Shown here: positions 7,678 through 15,813 of the stretch, piece by piece
Position numbering within the stretch: position 1 is the first letter of the stretch
Layout of the letters: every line of letters begins with the position of its first letter
Assembly: GCF_025642135.1 (NCBI RefSeq)
Contig: NZ_CP106793.1
Location: forward strand, 4,840,001-4,904,000
DNA from: Streptomyces cynarae
Lineage (GTDB): Bacteria; Actinomycetota; Actinomycetes; Streptomycetales; Streptomycetaceae
Length of the DNA: 64,000 bases
Reading direction: 5' to 3'
Translations under genes and position numbers: made by a program
Notes under the pieces: model-generated
Database searches by the model: none
Seen by the model: the letters and a program-made list of their open reading frames with translations, nothing else
What the model was told of the DNA's origin: nothing

Positions 7678-8609
7678 TCAGCCGAACGCGGCGGCCCGGT
7701 CCGGATGGCTCTCTGCGACCTCAAGCGCCAGCCGGTCGAAGGTCGCCACCGCCGCCGAGCGGGACACCTCCGGCCAGGCCACCAGCACCTGGCCGCCACT
7801 CAGATCGCTGACGGGCAGGGAGACGACGTCGTCCCGCCGGTACCGCCGGGTCACCGACATCGGCACATAGGCCACCGCCCGCCCCAGCGCGACGGTTTCC
7901 AGGAGCTGGTTCAGATCACTCACCTCGGGTCCCTGCGGCGTGGCGGGTGGCGCTCGTCCGGCCACTCCCGGTCCACCGACTCCGGGTCGCGCCCGGCCCA
8001 GTAGGCCGCCGTACGCTCGTCCGCTCCGGCCCAGCGGGGCATCGGCTCGCCGGCCAGATCCGCCCGGCGCAGCCGCTTGCGGCCGGCCAGCCGGTGCCCG
8101 GCGGGCAGCACCGCCACCCGCGGCTCGACCAGCAGCACCTCGGTGTCCAGCCCCCGCGGCTCGAACGGCGTCCGGAGCAGCGCCACATCAGCCGTGCCCT
8201 CGCGCAACGCCACCGAGGGCTCTCCCCAGGCCGCCACCTCCGCTGTCACCTCGGGCATGCCCGGCTGATCCGCACAGCGGCGCAGCACCTCCCGCAGCAG
8301 ATCGGTCGAACCGTCGGCCTTCACCGCCACCGTCAGCCGGTCGGGGGCCGGCCCGCGCCGCTTGGTCCGCTCCACGGCCGCACCCAGCCCCTCGAGGGCG
8401 ATCCGGCCGTGCTCGAGCAGGACCGTACCGGCCGGTGTCAGGCTCACCCTGCGGCTGTTCCGCTCCCGCAACGACACCCCGAGCTTCCGCTCGAGCTTGC
8501 CGATCGCCACGGAGAGCGGCGGCTGGGCCATCCCCAGCCGCTCGGACCCCCGCGTGAAGTTCAACTCCTCGGCGACCGCGATGAAGTACCGGAGTTCGCG
8601 CGCCTCGAT
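7678..8609 (-). pseudogene. LysR-family regulator, start lost and frameshifted
   Basis: The N-terminal winged helix (EARELRYFIAVAEELNF, followed by AQPPLSVAIGKLERKLGV) and the effector domain run from ~8606 to ~7950 in one frame. The C-terminal 90 residues (GPEVSDLNQLLETVALG, then AYVPMSVTRRY) continue in another frame from ~7960 to 7678. One missing base near 7950-7960 would restore a ~310-residue LysR protein. The expected start codon reads ATC (8609-8607), although a good ribosome site (GGGAG) precedes it. Two lesions in one gene, within a block of other fragments, point to real decay. It lies head to tail with the RiPP-like fragment upstream. Confidence 0.75.
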
Positions 8610-8639
8610 GTCAGCTCCCAGTAGGCACGCACGGGGTGT

Positions 8640-8906
8640 TCCGCCGGGCGGGCGGCCCGGCGGCGTCGTGCACCGTGGTGAGCAGACCGGCCGTGGAAAG
8701 CTTTCCGAGCAGTCCCCGCACCACGGCCCGGGGAGCCCCGCCTGGACGGCCGGAGCGTCGAGGTCCCGGCTGCCGTCCAGCAGCGGGCACAGGGCCACGG
8801 CCTGGCTGCCGCGCAGCGCGGTGACACTGCGCTCCGAGATCAGGTAGACGCCCTCGCCGGGCACCGTCTCGACCCGCAGGTGAGCCCGGAACGCGGGACG
8901 GACGGC
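8640..8906 (-). pseudogene. Fragment like the leader-binding (RRE) domain of a TOMM cyclodehydratase
   Basis: Minus-strand translation gives RPAFRAHLRVETVPGEGVYL, ISERSVTALRG and CPLLDGSRDLD, and after a one-base shift RGLLGKLSTAGLLTTVHDA. This follows the N-terminal winged-helix pattern of 'TOMM precursor leader peptide-binding' proteins, which grip the leader of azol(in)e-forming peptides. The downstream ThiF-like and YcaO parts are absent. At least one frameshift (near 8725) and truncation against the LysR pseudogene show it is a remnant. The match is from recognition of the pattern; a profile search would settle it. Confidence 0.5.
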
Positions 8907-9022
8907 GTCGGTCCCGGCGAGGGAGCGGCCCTTCTCGGACTCCGGGATCATGCGGCGGCCGGGCGGTCGACCCAGCAGACGCACGTGCCGGCCGTACCGT
9001 CGTCCCCCGAAGAGGTCCTCGA

Positions 9023-9230
9023 TCACCAGGTCGAGGCGAGATCGGACTGCGCCGGCTGTGCGGGCTGCGTGGTCTGAGTGAGGATGGGGTTCCCTCCCGT
9101 GGTGTTCCGCGTGAGTCGTCGCTGCGTCCGGGGCCTCCCTGTCGGCGACACCGGGCTTCGAGCGCCTGGGAGGGTGCGGCGGTCCGGTGATCGACCACCG
9201 GCCCCTGCCGCGTCGGCGTAGCCTTCCTGC
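9023..9230. other. Gap upstream of nth with a possible peptide remnant
   Basis: No intact gene. On the minus strand a strong GGGAGGG is followed by an open stretch reading LTQTTQPAQPAQSDLASTW and a stop (9085-9023), but the codon at the start position is ATC. This could be the stub of a RiPP precursor leader next to the leader-binding fragment; that idea is speculative. The nth promoter must lie here too. Confidence 0.3.
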
Positions 9231-10070
9231 ATGGCAGAGAGCAAGGTGCGCAAGGCGGTCCCCCCAGTGGTGCGGGCGGCTGTGAAGCCGCAGAAGCCCG
9301 AGTCACGCACGGCGCTGGTACGGCGGGCACGCAGGATCAACCGCGAACTCGCCGAGGTCTATCCGTACGCCCACCCGGAGCTGGACTTCGAGAACCCCTT
9401 CCAGCTTCTGGTCGCCACGGTCCTGTCCGCCCAGACCACCGACCTCAGGGTCAACCAGACGACCCCGGCCCTCTTCGCCAAGTACCCCACACCGGAGGAC
9501 CTTGCCGCCGCCGACCCGGAGCAGGTGGAGGAGATCCTCCGGCCGTGCGGCTTCTTCCGGGCCAAGACCAGGGCGGTCATGGGCCTGTCGAAGGCCCTCG
9601 TGGAGCAGTTCGGCGGCGAGGTCCCCGGCCGGCTGGAGGACCTCGTCACACTGCCCGGTGTCGGCCGCAAGACCGCCTTCGTGGTGCTGGGCAACGCGTT
9701 CGGGCGGCCCGGCATCACCGTCGACACGCACTTCAAGCGGCTGGTGCTCCGCTGGCGGTGGACCGACGAGACCGACCCCGACAAGATCGAGGCGGCCGTC
9801 GGCGCGCTCTTCCCCAAGAGTGACTGGACCGACCTGTCGCACCACGTCATCTGGCACGGGCGCCGAATCTGCCACGCCCGCAAGCCGGCCTGCGGTGCCT
9901 GCCCGATCGCCCCGCTCTGCCCGGCCTTCGGGGAGGGCGAGACCGACCCGGAGAAGGCGAGGAAGCTGCTGAAGTACGAGAAGGGCGGCTTCCCCGGCCA
10001 GCGGCTCAAGCCCCCGCAGGCGTACCTGGACGCGGGCGGAAAGGCGGCCCCGCCGCTGGGTGCCGGGTGA
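9231..10070 (+). CDS. nth: Endonuclease III (base-excision repair glycosylase/AP lyase)
   Basis: A 279-residue HhH-GPD glycosylase that removes oxidised pyrimidines and cleaves the abasic site. The helix-hairpin-helix [13 protein letters not shown] carries the catalytic Lys147; the catalytic Asp165 is in TVDTHFKR. Four cysteines, C214-X6-C221-X2-C224-X5-C230, form the 4Fe-4S cluster motif. A basic N-terminal extension of ~25 residues and a basic C-terminal tail are actinobacterial features. No clear ribosome site precedes the ATG; the protein could begin a few codons later. It is followed by the Nudix and MarP genes, as in M. tuberculosis (Rv3674c-Rv3671c, from memory). Confidence 0.95.
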   Translation: MAESKVRKAVPPVVRAAVKPQKPESRTALVRRARRINRELAEVYPYAHPELDFENPFQLLVATVLSAQTTDLRVNQTTPALFAKYPTPEDLAAADPEQVEEILRPCGFFRAKTRAVMGLSKALVEQFGGEVPGRLEDLVTLPGVGRKTAFVVLGNAFGRPGITVDTHFKRLVLRWRWTDETDPDKIEAAVGALFPKSDWTDLSHHVIWHGRRICHARKPACGACPIAPLCPAFGEGETDPEKARKLLKYEKGGFPGQRLKPPQAYLDAGGKAAPPLGAG

Positions 10071-10206
10071 CGGCCGTGCGCGGTGCGGCACGCCACCCGG
10101 GGAAGGGACGTGTCGCGGCGGGCCGCGAGGTGAGACACCCGCACGAGGGACGTGCGGAACGATCCGTGGTGCCGCGGGCGTTGGGTTCGGCAGAACGGGG
10201 GTGGCG

Positions 10207-10920
10207 ATGACGCACGCGAGCAACACTGGCCACAGGCACCACACGGACGGCGGGCGGCTGCGGCTGAGCACGGAAGGCCTGCCGGACTGGCTCGACCCGG
10301 TCGTACGGGCCGCGCGGACCGTCGAGCCCGTCCAACTCAGCCGTTTCCTGCCGCCGGAGAACGGCGCGGGGCGCCAGTCGGCCGTGCTGATCCTGTTCGG
10401 CGAGGGTGAGCGCGGCCCCGAGCTGCTGCTGATGGAGCGCGCCGGTTCGCTGCGCTCGCACGCCGGACAGCCCTCCTTCCCCGGTGGCGCTCTCGATCCC
10501 GAGGACGGCGACCCGAAGGGTGAGGGACCGCTGCGGGCGGCCCTGCGGGAGGCCGAGGAGGAGACCGGGCTCGACCCGGCCGGGGTGCAGCTCTTCGGCG
10601 TGCTCCCCAAGCTCTACATCCCGGTCAGCGGCTTCGTCGTGACACCGGTCCTCGGCTGGTGGCGCGAGCCGAGCCCGGTGGGTGTCGTGGATCCGAACGA
10701 GACGGCGCGGGTGTTCACCGTGCCCGTGGCGGATCTCACGGACCCGGCCAACAGAGCCACCACGGTCCATCCCAGCGGCCACCGAGGTCCGGCATTCCTG
10801 GTCGAATCGGCCCTCGTCTGGGGCTTCACGGCCGGCGTCATCGACCGTCTGCTGCACTACGCAGGCTGGGAGCGCCCCTGGGACCGCGACAAGCAGGTCC
10901 CGCTCGACTGGCGCGCATGA
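10207..10920 (+). CDS. Nudix hydrolase, coenzyme A pyrophosphatase type
   Basis: A 237-residue Nudix protein. The NuCoA signature ERAGSLRSHAGQPSFPGG (residues ~77-94) runs into the Nudix helix AALREAEEETGLDP (~111-124), so CoA or a CoA derivative is the likely substrate, cleaved to 4'-phosphopantetheine and 3',5'-ADP. I use the ATG at 10207; a GTG two codons earlier is an alternative, and GGGGG lies upstream of both. The enzyme sits between nth and marP, matching the mycobacterial order. Confidence 0.88.
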   Translation: MTHASNTGHRHHTDGGRLRLSTEGLPDWLDPVVRAARTVEPVQLSRFLPPENGAGRQSAVLILFGEGERGPELLLMERAGSLRSHAGQPSFPGGALDPEDGDPKGEGPLRAALREAEEETGLDPAGVQLFGVLPKLYIPVSGFVVTPVLGWWREPSPVGVVDPNETARVFTVPVADLTDPANRATTVHPSGHRGPAFLVESALVWGFTAGVIDRLLHYAGWERPWDRDKQVPLDWRA

Positions 10921-11045
10921 CAAGGTGACCCCCGTGCCGTGTCTTCCCGGGGAGCGGCGTGCCGCCATGCCGCCGTGTGGTGAGCCGTGTCCCCGGCCGG
11001 ACGACGGCGACCGGAACGTGACGAGGCGAGGCGAGGCTTGAAGCA

Positions 11046-12245
11046 GTGAACGTGCTGGACATCCTGTTGCTGGTCGCCGCCGTCTGGTTCGCGGTCGTCG
11101 GCTACCGCCAGGGTTTCGTCGTCGGCATCCTGTCGGTGATCGGCTTCCTGGGCGGCGGTCTCGTCGCGGTCTATCTGCTGCCGTTCCTGTGGGACCGGGC
11201 GACGGGCGACCACGAGGTGGGCACGACCGTCGCCGTCGTCGCCGTCGTCGTGGTGATCGTCTGCGCCTCCGTCGGCCAGGCCCTGACCACCCACCTCGGC
11301 AACAAGCTGCGCGGACACATCACCTGGTCGCCGGCGCGCGCCCTGGACGCCACGGGCGGCGCCCTCGTCAACGTGGTGGCGATGCTTCTGGTCGCCTGGC
11401 TGATCGGCTCCGCCCTGGCCGGTACGACGCTGCCGACGCTCGGCCGCGAGGTGCGCGGCTCCAAGGTGCTCCTCGGCGTCTCGCGCGCCCTGCCCGAACA
11501 GGCGGGCACCTGGTTCGCGGACTTCTCCTCGGTCCTCGCGCAGAACGGCTTCCCGCAGGTGTTCAGCCCGTTCGCGAACGAACCCATCAACGAGGTCCAG
11601 CCGCCCGACCCGGCCCTCGCCAGGAGCGCGGTCGCCGTGCGCGCGCAGCGCTCCATCGTGAAGGTGATGGGCACGGCGCAGAGCTGTGGCAAGGTCCTCG
11701 AAGGCACCGGTTTCGTCTTCGGTGACCGCCGTGTGATGACCAACGCGCACGTGGTGGGCGGCGTCGACGAGCCCACCGTCCAGATAGGCGGCGAAGGACG
11801 GAAGTACGACGCGAAGGTCGTCCTGTACGACTGGCGGCGCGACATCGCGGTACTCGACGTGCCCGACCTGGACGCCCCGGTGCTGAAGTTCGCGTCCACG
11901 GACGCGACCGGAGGCAGCGGCGCGATCGTCGCGGGCTTCCCGGAGAACGGGGCGTACAACGTCCAGCCCGCGCGTGTCCGCGGCCGCATCACGGCCAACG
12001 GCCCCGACATCTACCACCGCGGCACGGTGCGCCGCGACGTGTACTCGCTGTACGCGACCGTCCGTCAGGGCAACTCCGGCGGCCCGCTGCTCACCCCCGA
12101 CGGCAGGGTCTACGGGGTGGTGTTCGCGAAGTCCCTGGACGACGCCAACACGGGGTACGCGCTGACGGCGGACGAGGTCCGTGAGGACATCGCCCAGGGG
12201 CGTGCGGCGAACCAGCAGGTGGACAGCGACAGCTGTGCCCTGTGA
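11046..12245 (+). CDS. marP: MarP-family membrane serine protease
   Basis: A 399-residue protein with a CvpA-like membrane domain (four hydrophobic segments, ~5-20, 26-48, 60-78, 108-126) and an extracytoplasmic chymotrypsin-fold protease domain (~200-390). The catalytic triad is visible: His235 in TNAHVVGG, Asp266 in RRDIAVL and Ser344 in GNSGGPLL. Cys214 and the Cys near the C-terminus (DSDSCAL) may form the regulatory disulfide described for mycobacterial MarP. The family protects the cell envelope under acid and oxidative stress. The GTG start gives an N-terminal transmembrane helix. No PDZ domain is present, unlike HtrA. Confidence 0.9.
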   Translation: MNVLDILLLVAAVWFAVVGYRQGFVVGILSVIGFLGGGLVAVYLLPFLWDRATGDHEVGTTVAVVAVVVVIVCASVGQALTTHLGNKLRGHITWSPARALDATGGALVNVVAMLLVAWLIGSALAGTTLPTLGREVRGSKVLLGVSRALPEQAGTWFADFSSVLAQNGFPQVFSPFANEPINEVQPPDPALARSAVAVRAQRSIVKVMGTAQSCGKVLEGTGFVFGDRRVMTNAHVVGGVDEPTVQIGGEGRKYDAKVVLYDWRRDIAVLDVPDLDAPVLKFASTDATGGSGAIVAGFPENGAYNVQPARVRGRITANGPDIYHRGTVRRDVYSLYATVRQGNSGGPLLTPDGRVYGVVFAKSLDDANTGYALTADEVREDIAQGRAANQQVDSDSCAL

Positions 12246-12658
12246 GGCCCGGCGGGCCAGAGCGGCCGTGTGTCGTGGACGGGCGCCGGCTCAGCCGCGC
12301 GGGTGGCGCAGACGGACCGAGACCCAGCGGGCCCGGCGGCGCAGAATGCGGGGGATCCCCACCTGGGTGTCCGTGCCCGCCAGTTGCGGGGTTCCCCTCT
12401 GGTGGGAGCTCGGCGCGGTGGCCGAGCGGCGGTTGCGTGCTACGTCACTGTAGTCGTGCGTCCAGCCCATACCCGGACGTCTGCCCCCGCCCGAAGGTCG
12501 ATAACCGTTTCCGGGCCGCCCAATTGGCCTATGCGGCGGGCATGTGGCCGTTCGTGGAACAGGCGTTCTCGTCCGGATACCGGGCGGATGCGCGGCGTCA
12601 CCGGCCGGGGCCGTCGGCGTTCCGGTAGGCAGGCCGATTCCGGATGGTGGGCGGCGGG
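12246..12658. other. Convergent intergenic gap after marP
   Basis: About 410 bases between two converging genes. CCCACC near 12360 can pair with GGTGGG near 12401 to form a loose hairpin that could end marP transcription. No supported gene on either strand. Confidence 0.45.
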
Positions 12659-13609
12659 TCAGCGGTCGGGTTCGGGGTCCTTCAGCCAGTTGATCAGCTC
12701 GGCGGAGAACGCCACGGGGTCCTCTTCGTGCGGGAAGTGCCCGAGACCGTCGAACAGCCGCCAGCGGTACGGCGCCTCGACGTACTCGCCGGACCCGGCC
12801 GCGCTCCTGGTCCGCATCACCGGGTCCAGCGAGCCGTGCAGATGCAGGGTCGGGACCCGTACGGGCCGCTTCATGCGGCGGTTGAACTGGATGCCGTCGG
12901 GCCGGGCCAGGGAGCGCACCATCCACCGGTACGGCTCGATGGAGCAGTGCGCCGTCGACGGGATGAGCATGGCGCGCCGGTACACCTCCACGGCCTCGTC
13001 GTCCGGCGGCCGCGGTCCCGACCAGTCCCGGATCAGCTGCCCCACGAGAGCGGCACCGTCGGCGGTGAGCCGGCGCTCGGGGATCCAGGGCCGCTGCAGT
13101 CCCCAGATGTGGGAACTCGCGGACGACTGCCTGACGTCACCGAGCATCGCCGAGCGCCAGCGCCGCGGATGCGGCATCGAGGCGACCGCGAGGCGCCGCA
13201 CGAGCTTGGGACGCATGGCGGCCGCCGTCCAGGCCAGGTAGCCGCCCAGGTCGTGGCCGACGAGCGCGGCGTCGGGCTCGCCCAGGGACCGTACGACCCC
13301 GGTGATGTCGAGCGCCAGGTTCGCCGGGTCGTAACCGCGCGGCGTACGGTCGCTGCCGCCCACCCCGCGCAGGTCCATCGCCACGGCCCTGAAGCCCGCG
13401 TCGGCCAGCGCCACCAGCTGGTGCCGCCAGGTCCACCAGAACTGGGGGAAGCCGTGCAGCAGCAGGACCAGCGGTCCGTCGCCCAGTTCGGCGATGTGGA
13501 AGCGTGCGCCATTGGCCGCTACGTCCCGGTGCGTCACCTTTTTCCCGCCGAGGACGTCAAGTCGTACGACCGAGGGGGATTGCGCCGAAGGGGTGGCGGG
13601 GTCCGTCAT
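12659..13609 (-). CDS. Alpha/beta hydrolase, epoxide hydrolase (EphE)-like
   Basis: A 316-residue alpha/beta hydrolase. The nucleophile elbow GHDLGG places Asp120 where esterases have Ser, and HGFPQFWW forms the oxyanion-hole motif; both are epoxide hydrolase features. The catalytic His (~291) is in GLGHFPHEEDP near the C-terminus. The family opens epoxides to diols. Its ATG overlaps the stop of the holin-like gene upstream (ATGA), so they are coupled. The position next to marP matches ephE of M. tuberculosis. The natural substrate is unknown, and haloalkane substrates are less likely given the sequence around the lid. Confidence 0.85.
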   Translation of the reverse strand: MTDPATPSAQSPSVVRLDVLGGKKVTHRDVAANGARFHIAELGDGPLVLLLHGFPQFWWTWRHQLVALADAGFRAVAMDLRGVGGSDRTPRGYDPANLALDITGVVRSLGEPDAALVGHDLGGYLAWTAAAMRPKLVRRLAVASMPHPRRWRSAMLGDVRQSSASSHIWGLQRPWIPERRLTADGAALVGQLIRDWSGPRPPDDEAVEVYRRAMLIPSTAHCSIEPYRWMVRSLARPDGIQFNRRMKRPVRVPTLHLHGSLDPVMRTRSAAGSGEYVEAPYRWRLFDGLGHFPHEEDPVAFSAELINWLKDPEPDR

Positions 13610-14085
13610 GAGGACGAGCGTGCCACAGGCTCGACGGCCTTGTCGGCCTGCTGGGGCTCACGCGGGTGCGGCTTGGCGTTCTGCAGGACGCCGGCGGTCT
13701 GCTTCATCGACGCGGCGACCTTCTGCGGGCCCTTGCTCTTCTTCGCCTTCTTCGCGAACACCAGGCCGATGAGCCCGAGCAGGCCGGCGACCACCACGTT
13801 CGCGCCGAAGGAGAGCAGGAAGCAGACGGCCAGGTTCCAGCCGCTCCACGTCCGGATGCCGTACGCCAGAGCGAAGTTCAGCATCGGCAGCGAGAACAGG
13901 AGGACCGCTCCCGCGGCCGAGAAGGCGCCGCCGCTCATCGCGCCGCGCTTGACGTCCCGTTTGAGCTGGGCCTTGGCCAGGGCGATCTCGTCGTGCACCA
14001 GTGCGGACAATTCGGTCGTCGCCGAGGCGAACAGCTGGCCGATGCTGCGTTCGGCGCCGACCGGGCTGCCGTCGGGTGCGCTCAT
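13606..14085 (-). CDS. Phage-holin-like (PF07332 type) membrane protein
   Basis: A 159-residue protein with a cytoplasmic amphipathic N-terminus (SIGQLFASATTELSALVHDE), two adjacent transmembrane segments (~residues 55-77 and 85-110) and a Lys-rich C-terminus. This is the layout of the actinobacterial putative Actinobacteriophage holin III / DUF1469 family. Despite the name, this is a housekeeping membrane protein; no phage genes are nearby. The start at 14085 has GGGAG upstream and gives the family length. It overlaps the hydrolase gene by 4 bases. Confidence 0.82.
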   Translation of the reverse strand: MSAPDGSPVGAERSIGQLFASATTELSALVHDEIALAKAQLKRDVKRGAMSGGAFSAAGAVLLFSLPMLNFALAYGIRTWSGWNLAVCFLLSFGANVVVAGLLGLIGLVFAKKAKKSKGPQKVAASMKQTAGVLQNAKPHPREPQQADKAVEPVARSSS

Positions 14086-14149
14086 CGCGATCTCCCTGCT
14101 CTCTGCATACGGGCTCCGCGGACGCTGCGGAGTGTGGTGATGTGTCAGA

Positions 14150-15613
14150 TCATGCCGGACGCTCGTTCTCCTCGCTTGCCCTGCCCGCCACTTCCGCAAG
14201 CGAGCCGTCAGGGTCTGCGGCAGGCGGACCGGCGTCCGTGTCCCGCCCGGCCGACTTCAGCACCGCGAGCCTGCGGTGCTCGGCGGCCTTCCGCTCGTAA
14301 ATCTCGGCCATGCGCAGGTGGTACCCCGGGTCGTCCTCCTCGTAGACGTCCGGGACGCCGTCCAGGTCGTCGTCGCGGTCCTCCTCCGCACACAGGGCGC
14401 GGTACTTGGCGTTGCGCATCTTCAGCAGCACCGTCGCGCCGGCGGCCGCGATCAGCGATCCGGTGAGGACGGCGGCCTTCACCTCGTTCCCGAACGCCGG
14501 ATCGCCGTCGAAGGCCAGTTCGCCGATGAGCAGCGAGACGGTGAAGCCGATACCGGCCAGGGAGGCGACCGCGAACACGTCGGCCCACGCGAGGCCCTCG
14601 CTCAGCGAGGCCCGGGTGAAGCGGACCGTCAGCCACGTACCTCCGAAGATGCCGACCGTCTTGCCGACGACGAGGCCGAGCACGACGCCGAGCGTCTCCG
14701 GCCGGGTGAACACTTCCGCGAGCGCCCCGCCCGAGACCGCGACGCCCGCACTGAAGAGGGCGAACAGCGGCACCGCGAGTCCCGCCGACAGGGGGCGTAC
14801 AAGGTGTTCGATGTGCTCCCCGGGGGACCGCTCCTCATCCTCCCGTCGGTGGCAGCGCAGCATCAGCCCCATGGCCACACCGGCGATGGTGGCGTGGATG
14901 CCGCTGTTGTACATCAGTCCCCAGATCACCAGTGCCAGCGGCACGTACACGTACCAGCCGCGCACCCGCTTGCGCAGCAGCACCCAGAACACGGCGAGGC
15001 CGGCGACGGCACCGCCGAGGGCCGCGAAGTTCAGGCCGTCCGTGAAGAAGATCGCGATGATCAGGATGGCGAACAGGTCGTCGACGACGGCCAGGGTGAG
15101 CAGGAAGGCGCGCAGGGCGGAGGGCAGGGAGGTCCCGATGACCGCGAGGACCGCCAGCGCGAAGGCGATGTCGGTGGCGGTGGGGACGGCCCAGCCGGCG
15201 AAGGACCCGCCGCCGGCCGCGTTGGTCAGGGCGTAGACGAGTGCGGGCGCGGCCATGCCGCACAGTGCGGCGACCACCGGGAGGGCGGCGGCGCGGGGGT
15301 CGCGCAGATCGCCCGCGACCAGCTCCCGTTTGAGTTCGATCCCGGCGACGAAGAAGAAGATCGCGAGGAGACCGTCCGCGGCCCAGTGCTGGACGGACAG
15401 GTTCAGGCCCAGGGAGGCGGGGCCGAGGTGGTAGTGGCCGACGCTCTCGTAGCTGCTGTCGAGGCCGGGCGTGTTCGCCCACACCAGGGCGGCCACCGCG
15501 GCGAGCAGGAGCAGTACGCCGCCGACGGTCTCGGTACGCAGCGCGTCCGCGACGAAGGTGCGCTCGGGCAGGGACAGACGTCCGAGGAAGGTGCGGGTGC
15601 GGGACGCTGCCAC
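14150..15613 (-). CDS. nhaA: Na+/H+ antiporter NhaA
   Basis: A 487-residue NhaA-family antiporter that exchanges sodium for protons across the membrane. It has about twelve hydrophobic segments and conserved stretches GIELKRELVAGDLRDPR, VPTATDIAFALAVLA and LLTLAVVDDLFAIL; the last two contain the Asp residues that bind ions (equivalents of Asp133, Asp163/164 in E. coli). The C-terminal ~90 residues are a charged soluble tail with an acidic stretch (EEDRDDDLDGVPDVYEEDD) not found in enteric NhaA. I chose the GTG at 15613 because GGAGGT lies seven bases upstream; earlier codons read as non-homologous sequence. Confidence 0.93.
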   Translation of the reverse strand: MAASRTRTFLGRLSLPERTFVADALRTETVGGVLLLLAAVAALVWANTPGLDSSYESVGHYHLGPASLGLNLSVQHWAADGLLAIFFFVAGIELKRELVAGDLRDPRAAALPVVAALCGMAAPALVYALTNAAGGGSFAGWAVPTATDIAFALAVLAVIGTSLPSALRAFLLTLAVVDDLFAILIIAIFFTDGLNFAALGGAVAGLAVFWVLLRKRVRGWYVYVPLALVIWGLMYNSGIHATIAGVAMGLMLRCHRREDEERSPGEHIEHLVRPLSAGLAVPLFALFSAGVAVSGGALAEVFTRPETLGVVLGLVVGKTVGIFGGTWLTVRFTRASLSEGLAWADVFAVASLAGIGFTVSLLIGELAFDGDPAFGNEVKAAVLTGSLIAAAGATVLLKMRNAKYRALCAEEDRDDDLDGVPDVYEEDDPGYHLRMAEIYERKAAEHRRLAVLKSAGRDTDAGPPAADPDGSLAEVAGRASEENERPA

Positions 15614-15766
15614 GGTGGGGACCTCCGGGTGGGCACGGCAGACGGACGGCCGACACGGAACGTGCGGACCGCTTGCCGACCAGACTTCCCGGCACACCTA
15701 AGAAAAGCCATTTTACCTGATCATTACACTCCGGTGCTCCCGGGTTGTGCGAAGGGGGCGTGACAG

Positions 15767-15797
15767 CGGGGCGCCCGGCGTACTGCCGAGCGCCCCG
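15767..15797. terminator. Hairpin between nhaA and acsA
   Basis: CGGGGCGC and GCGCCCCG form a perfect 8-bp stem, with an inner CGGC/GCCG stem, 17 bases past the acsA stop on the minus strand. Likely the acsA terminator. Confidence 0.65.
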
Positions 15798-15813
15798 TCG
15801 TGGTCCGGATTTC

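Noticed and set aside
6342..7799. 485-residue minus-strand ORF through the minisatellite
   Set aside because: Its length results from the 26-bp repeat and GC bias; the translation is repetitive Arg/Thr/Pro without homology and crosses crp's start.
13606..14085. Prophage sign because of a holin-like gene
   Set aside because: No capsid, integrase, lysin or other phage gene is near; the family is a chromosomal membrane protein in actinobacteria.
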